A DNA stretch of 64,000 nucleotides. Source: Comamonas odontotermitis (GTDB lineage: Bacteria; Pseudomonadota; Gammaproteobacteria; Burkholderiales; Burkholderiaceae_C). The notes beneath the pieces were generated by a model. The model made no database searches, was not told the origin of the DNA, and saw nothing but the letters and a program-made list of their open reading frames with translations. The DNA is taken from contig NZ_JACHKZ010000010.1 in assembly GCF_014207855.1 (NCBI RefSeq), positions 88,206 to 152,205 of the forward strand. The letters are read 5' to 3'. A program made the translations under genes and the position numbers. Positions 62,028-64,000 of the stretch are shown piece by piece; position 1 is the first letter of the stretch; each line of letters opens with the position of its first letter.

Positions 62028-62165
62028 ATGTTGCCAGCGTCCCGCACCTTCTATAGCTGGCCTGGTCGTTTGAGCATCGGAACAACGTCTGTCCAGCACA
62101 TGCAGCACGACCCGGAGATGCTGGCCTCCCAGCTCAAGCTGCTGCATGGGCAGTTCTGGGGGTGA
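62028..62165 (+). pseudogene. C-terminal remnant of a tyrosine recombinase
   Basis: A frame open only from about 61980 to TGA 62163-62165. It reads RLSIGTTSVQHMQHDPEMLA and ends in SQLKLLHGQFWG, which resembles the end of phage-type tyrosine recombinases (LGHRSI-TT-Y-H). The catalytic part and the first domains are missing. Suggests an older element at this site. Not certain, since no alignment could be made. Confidence 0.45.
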
Positions 62166-62168
62166 AGG

Positions 62169-62217
62169 TTGACAAAACCGCGTTCTAGATTGACAAAGCC
62201 CTGTTCTGGGTTGACAG
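62169..62217 (+). repeat. Tandem repeat, 21-bp period
   Basis: TTGACAAAACCGCGTTCTAGA-like units start at 62169, 62190 and 62211 (third is partial). They follow directly after the integrase remnant. Confidence 0.65.
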
Positions 62218-62784
62218 TCCGAGGTTTTCGCGGCGTTGGCCAACTTCATCAGCTTGCACAGAATCGCAAACTAGCACTGTCGAGCCTGACTCGACACCCC
62301 TTGTTGCTGATTTCCCCGCCTACAACGCAGCTGCGAAAAATCAACATCGGGCGGCGGCTGCAGGCCAGCGTCGGCTGAACCTGCCGAAGCCCCTTTCGTC
62401 CGCCGGCCACTTGCTCGCCAATCTCCGCAGCAGGTGCGCTGCAGGAATCGCCCGGCCAGAGTGGGTCCAACCCAGCAAAAGGGGCTGTGCAGTGGGGAAT
62501 CTTTGGAGCCACAGTTCTGGCTGGGTTGGGCATTTGCACCCTTTGGCAAGATAGAGTTGATCAGTTAAGCGCTGAACAAGGCTCCACAATTTGCGGCAAA
62601 TTTGCAACGGTTTCGGCATCTAAGTCGGGCTGTAGCCTATGAAGCAGCGCTCAGTTCTGAAAAGCCTGCAATAAAATTATGGGCTAAATAATGGCCGGAA
62701 AGTAAACTGTCTGCTCACTAACGTAAGTTTCCGCACGAGCGGTATTGGATCGTGTAGTATATTTCACAGAGTATTTGTTAAATT
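62218..62784. other. Gene-free degenerate sequence
   Basis: About 570 bases without a convincing gene. Three overlapping minus-strand frames read similarly and are likely noise. From 62690 the sequence becomes AT-rich, giving the promoter area of the lipoprotein gene. Confidence 0.4.
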
Positions 62785-63270
62785 ATGTATATAATAAGAG
62801 TCCTTTCATTTATTGCGATAGTGTTTTTTTCATCTGGATGTGCTATCAAAGAGCGATATGTCGAGCCCAAATCAGATGAGCCTCGTGCAAGACTGAACAC
62901 AAATATAAAAACATCAAATATAATATCTGTAGTTACGGTTGTGGATGTGGTGGATGGAAATGTAAAATGTGGCGAGAAGTATCAAGGCGCAAAAAGAGCT
63001 ATTGCCATCTCACGCGGCAATCCGATGGTTGAAGACATAAATCCTGATGGGTTATGGGTAAATGCTGATCGAGAGATTAATCTTGTAATGCTAATGGCAA
63101 ATGATGGTTTTGCTTGCGTTCACAATGCGAAATTTACGCCAGAAGCAGGAGGGATCTATGAACTCAAAGCAAGTGGTCATAGAGCAACGTGCCAAATGCA
63201 GATTATTTCGCGTGTTGAATATGATTCTTCAGAGGTAGAAGTTTCTAAGCCGATGGGATGTATTGAGTAG
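62785..63270 (+). CDS. Lipoprotein of unknown function, AT-rich cargo gene
   Basis: A 161-aa protein with a lipoprotein signal (RVLSFIAIVFFSSGCAIKER; Cys19 in the lipobox). The body has two further Cys pairs (VKCGEKYQG; FACVHNAKF; ATCQMQIIS) and ends MGCIE. Codon use is AT-rich, unlike the host, so it was probably acquired recently. No known family. Confidence 0.75.
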   Translation: MYIIRVLSFIAIVFFSSGCAIKERYVEPKSDEPRARLNTNIKTSNIISVVTVVDVVDGNVKCGEKYQGAKRAIAISRGNPMVEDINPDGLWVNADREINLVMLMANDGFACVHNAKFTPEAGGIYELKASGHRATCQMQIISRVEYDSSEVEVSKPMGCIE

Positions 63271-63525
63271 GAGTTTTTCCACTCAGAATATTGAAGAGTA
63301 GGAGCCTGTAGAGCTAGGGCGGCAGGCGCCTCGTTCTGGCGCCGCGCCGGAGCGGCGATAGCCTGGCGCTGGAGCCGCTGGCGGGTGGCACTGACGTACT
63401 GCAATGCTGCTGGCCCAGCGTGCGCCATCCCTAAATCTGCCCCCAAATGAGCCAATTCCAGCGTACCTGGGCGGATAGCATCCCTCTGAAAAAGCCGCTA
63501 AGGTACGCTCTAAAACTCACTCTCT
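63271..63525. other. Interval between the lipoprotein gene and attR, no gene assigned
   Basis: About 255 bases. A minus-strand frame reads ALQYVSATRQRLQRQA and might be an eroded gene end, but nothing confirms it. The last 50 bases lead into attR. Confidence 0.3.
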
Positions 63526-63553
63526 AGGGTTCGAATCCCTCCGTTTCCGCCAA
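63526..63553. repeat. attR core, 28-bp direct repeat with attL
   Basis: Identical to 20919-20946, the 3' end of tRNA-Ser. It marks the right boundary of the prophage; the sequence beyond is host. Confidence 0.95.
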
Positions 63554-63558
63554 GAATC

Positions 63559-63590
63559 AAACCCCTGAGTGTTCGCATTCAGGGGTTTTT
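63559..63590 (+). terminator. Original host tRNA-Ser terminator, displaced by the prophage
   Basis: AACCCCTGA / TCAGGGGTT with a 10-base loop and T-run. It lies 5 bases after the attR core, at the same relative place as the phage terminator at attL, so it is the terminator the tRNA had before insertion. Confidence 0.8.
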
Positions 63591-63722
63591 CTTCATCTGG
63601 CAATGCCAGCATTACTTTGAAGCCTTCTGCGGTTATCCCGCCCTCCTCCTTTACACCTATCGGTGCTATCGGAACGCAATCCCAGCTCTAGTAAAAACGT
63701 CTCGAATTCGGGGCCAATTACT

Positions 63723-63905
63723 CTACGCCTGCCTAGCCTTCTTTGCTAGCTCGTCGAATTCTTTGCGCAGCTCGTCCAGTTCTGATTCGTCCAATTCTTC
63801 GAGCGACAGCATCCGATTGCGCGCGGGTTCAATGGCGCGGATGAGTTCATCCAGCTTGATCTGGATTGCCTCGGTATCGCTGTTCTGCGTGGATTGGATC
63901 AGAAA
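63723..63905 (-). pseudogene. C-terminal end of a low-affinity iron permease-like gene, broken by an IS
   Basis: Sixty codons plus stop read FLIQSTQNSDTEAIQIKLDE, then LIRAIEPARNRMLSLEELDE and end in KKARQA. This matches the cytoplasmic end of the low-affinity iron permease (Fet4-like) family. The frame is cut exactly where the IS end begins (63906). The upstream part should lie on the far side of the IS, outside the window. Confidence 0.7.
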
Positions 63906-64000
63906 GGCTTTGTTGCATAAATCGGTTTGAGACTGAGTCTCCCCAAACCCCAGACGTAGTTATGCCACGGCCACCGTTTGGGGCGTGCCCAGCTCGGTGA
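63906..64000. mobile_element. End of an IS5-family (IS903-group) insertion sequence (partial)
   Basis: The end begins GGCTTTGTTGCATAAATC, almost the terminal repeat of IS903 (GGCTTTGTTGAATAAATC), followed by GAGTCTCCCC as in that group. It runs off the window. Its other end and the target duplication (9 bp in this group) are not visible. Confidence 0.85.
63960..64000 (-). CDS. IS5-family transposase, last residues (partial)
   Basis: On the minus strand the visible 12 residues are ELGTPQTVAVA before TAA, matching the IS903-type transposase end ELGLPQTVRVA. The start is outside the window. Confidence 0.8.
   Translation of the reverse strand, partial: TELGTPQTVAVA

Noticed and set aside
63177..63455. 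92-codon minus-strand frame near attR
   Set aside because: It overlaps the lipoprotein gene on the other strand and changes composition in the middle; no support as a gene.

Overview
The window looks like a chromosome segment of a high-GC betaproteobacterium of the order Burkholderiales, most likely a Comamonadaceae member such as Comamonas. This rests on the gene complement (short TilS, accA with a TTG start, paired cyclophilins, a tesA/ybbA divergent pair) and on overall protein character. No 16S or database comparison was possible.

Bases 1-20945 are ordinary host chromosome. They hold, in order: the end of a membrane transporter; rlhA (23S rRNA hydroxylation); a 266-bp MITE-like element; a small membrane-anchored protein; tadA fused to a hydrolase-like domain; a cystathionine beta-lyase-like enzyme; the divergent pair tesA-like esterase / ybbA-like ABC ATPase; a PAP2 lipid phosphatase with an ArnT-like glycosyltransferase; an FMN reductase; a carboxylesterase; mtfA; lpxH; two cyclophilins; a TPR protein; cysS; an AlkA-like glycosylase; accA; tilS; lysC; and tRNA-Ser(GCU).

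Bases 20919-63553 are a complete-looking 42.6-kb prophage integrated in the 3' end of that tRNA. It is bounded by a 28-bp direct repeat (20919-20946 and 63526-63553). The left arm reads leftward: integrase, Xis-like protein, a chain of translationally coupled small genes, a Rha-like regulator, two divergent ribbon-helix-helix genes around three operator repeats, a YafO-like toxin module and a phage protein resembling the RNA polymerase alpha C-terminal domain. The immunity region has a LexA/CI-type repressor and a YdaS/Cro-like protein, with the same 21-bp operator sequence on both sides of the repressor gene. Rightward genes then follow: CII-like regulator, replication (O-like, DnaC-like loader, DnaB-like helicase), a Q-like antiterminator candidate, two phage tRNAs (Ser-UGA, Arg-ACG), HNH nuclease, P27-type small and large terminase, HK97-type portal, ClpP-like protease, capsid, head-tail connectors, tail tube, tail chaperones with a canonical -1 slippery heptamer, a 1478-aa tape measure, a very short tail-tip/fibre module, and lysis genes (holin, GH24 endolysin, a 29-aa membrane protein, Rz with nested Rz1).

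Cargo genes sit in two places. Between the tRNAs and the HNH gene there is a secreted protein with a PEP/IPTL-CTERM-like tail, an FHA-domain protein and a 35-aa membrane protein. Between the lysis genes and attR there is a SRPBCC protein, a secreted protein, an HTH protein, an IPTL-CTERM protein with a DUF11-like repeat, and an AT-rich lipoprotein gene. The stretch 61600-62780 appears degenerate and includes what looks like the end of a second tyrosine recombinase. Beyond attR the host sequence resumes with its own terminator and the C-terminal end of a low-affinity iron permease-like gene that is interrupted at 63906 by an IS5-family (IS903-group) insertion sequence running off the window.
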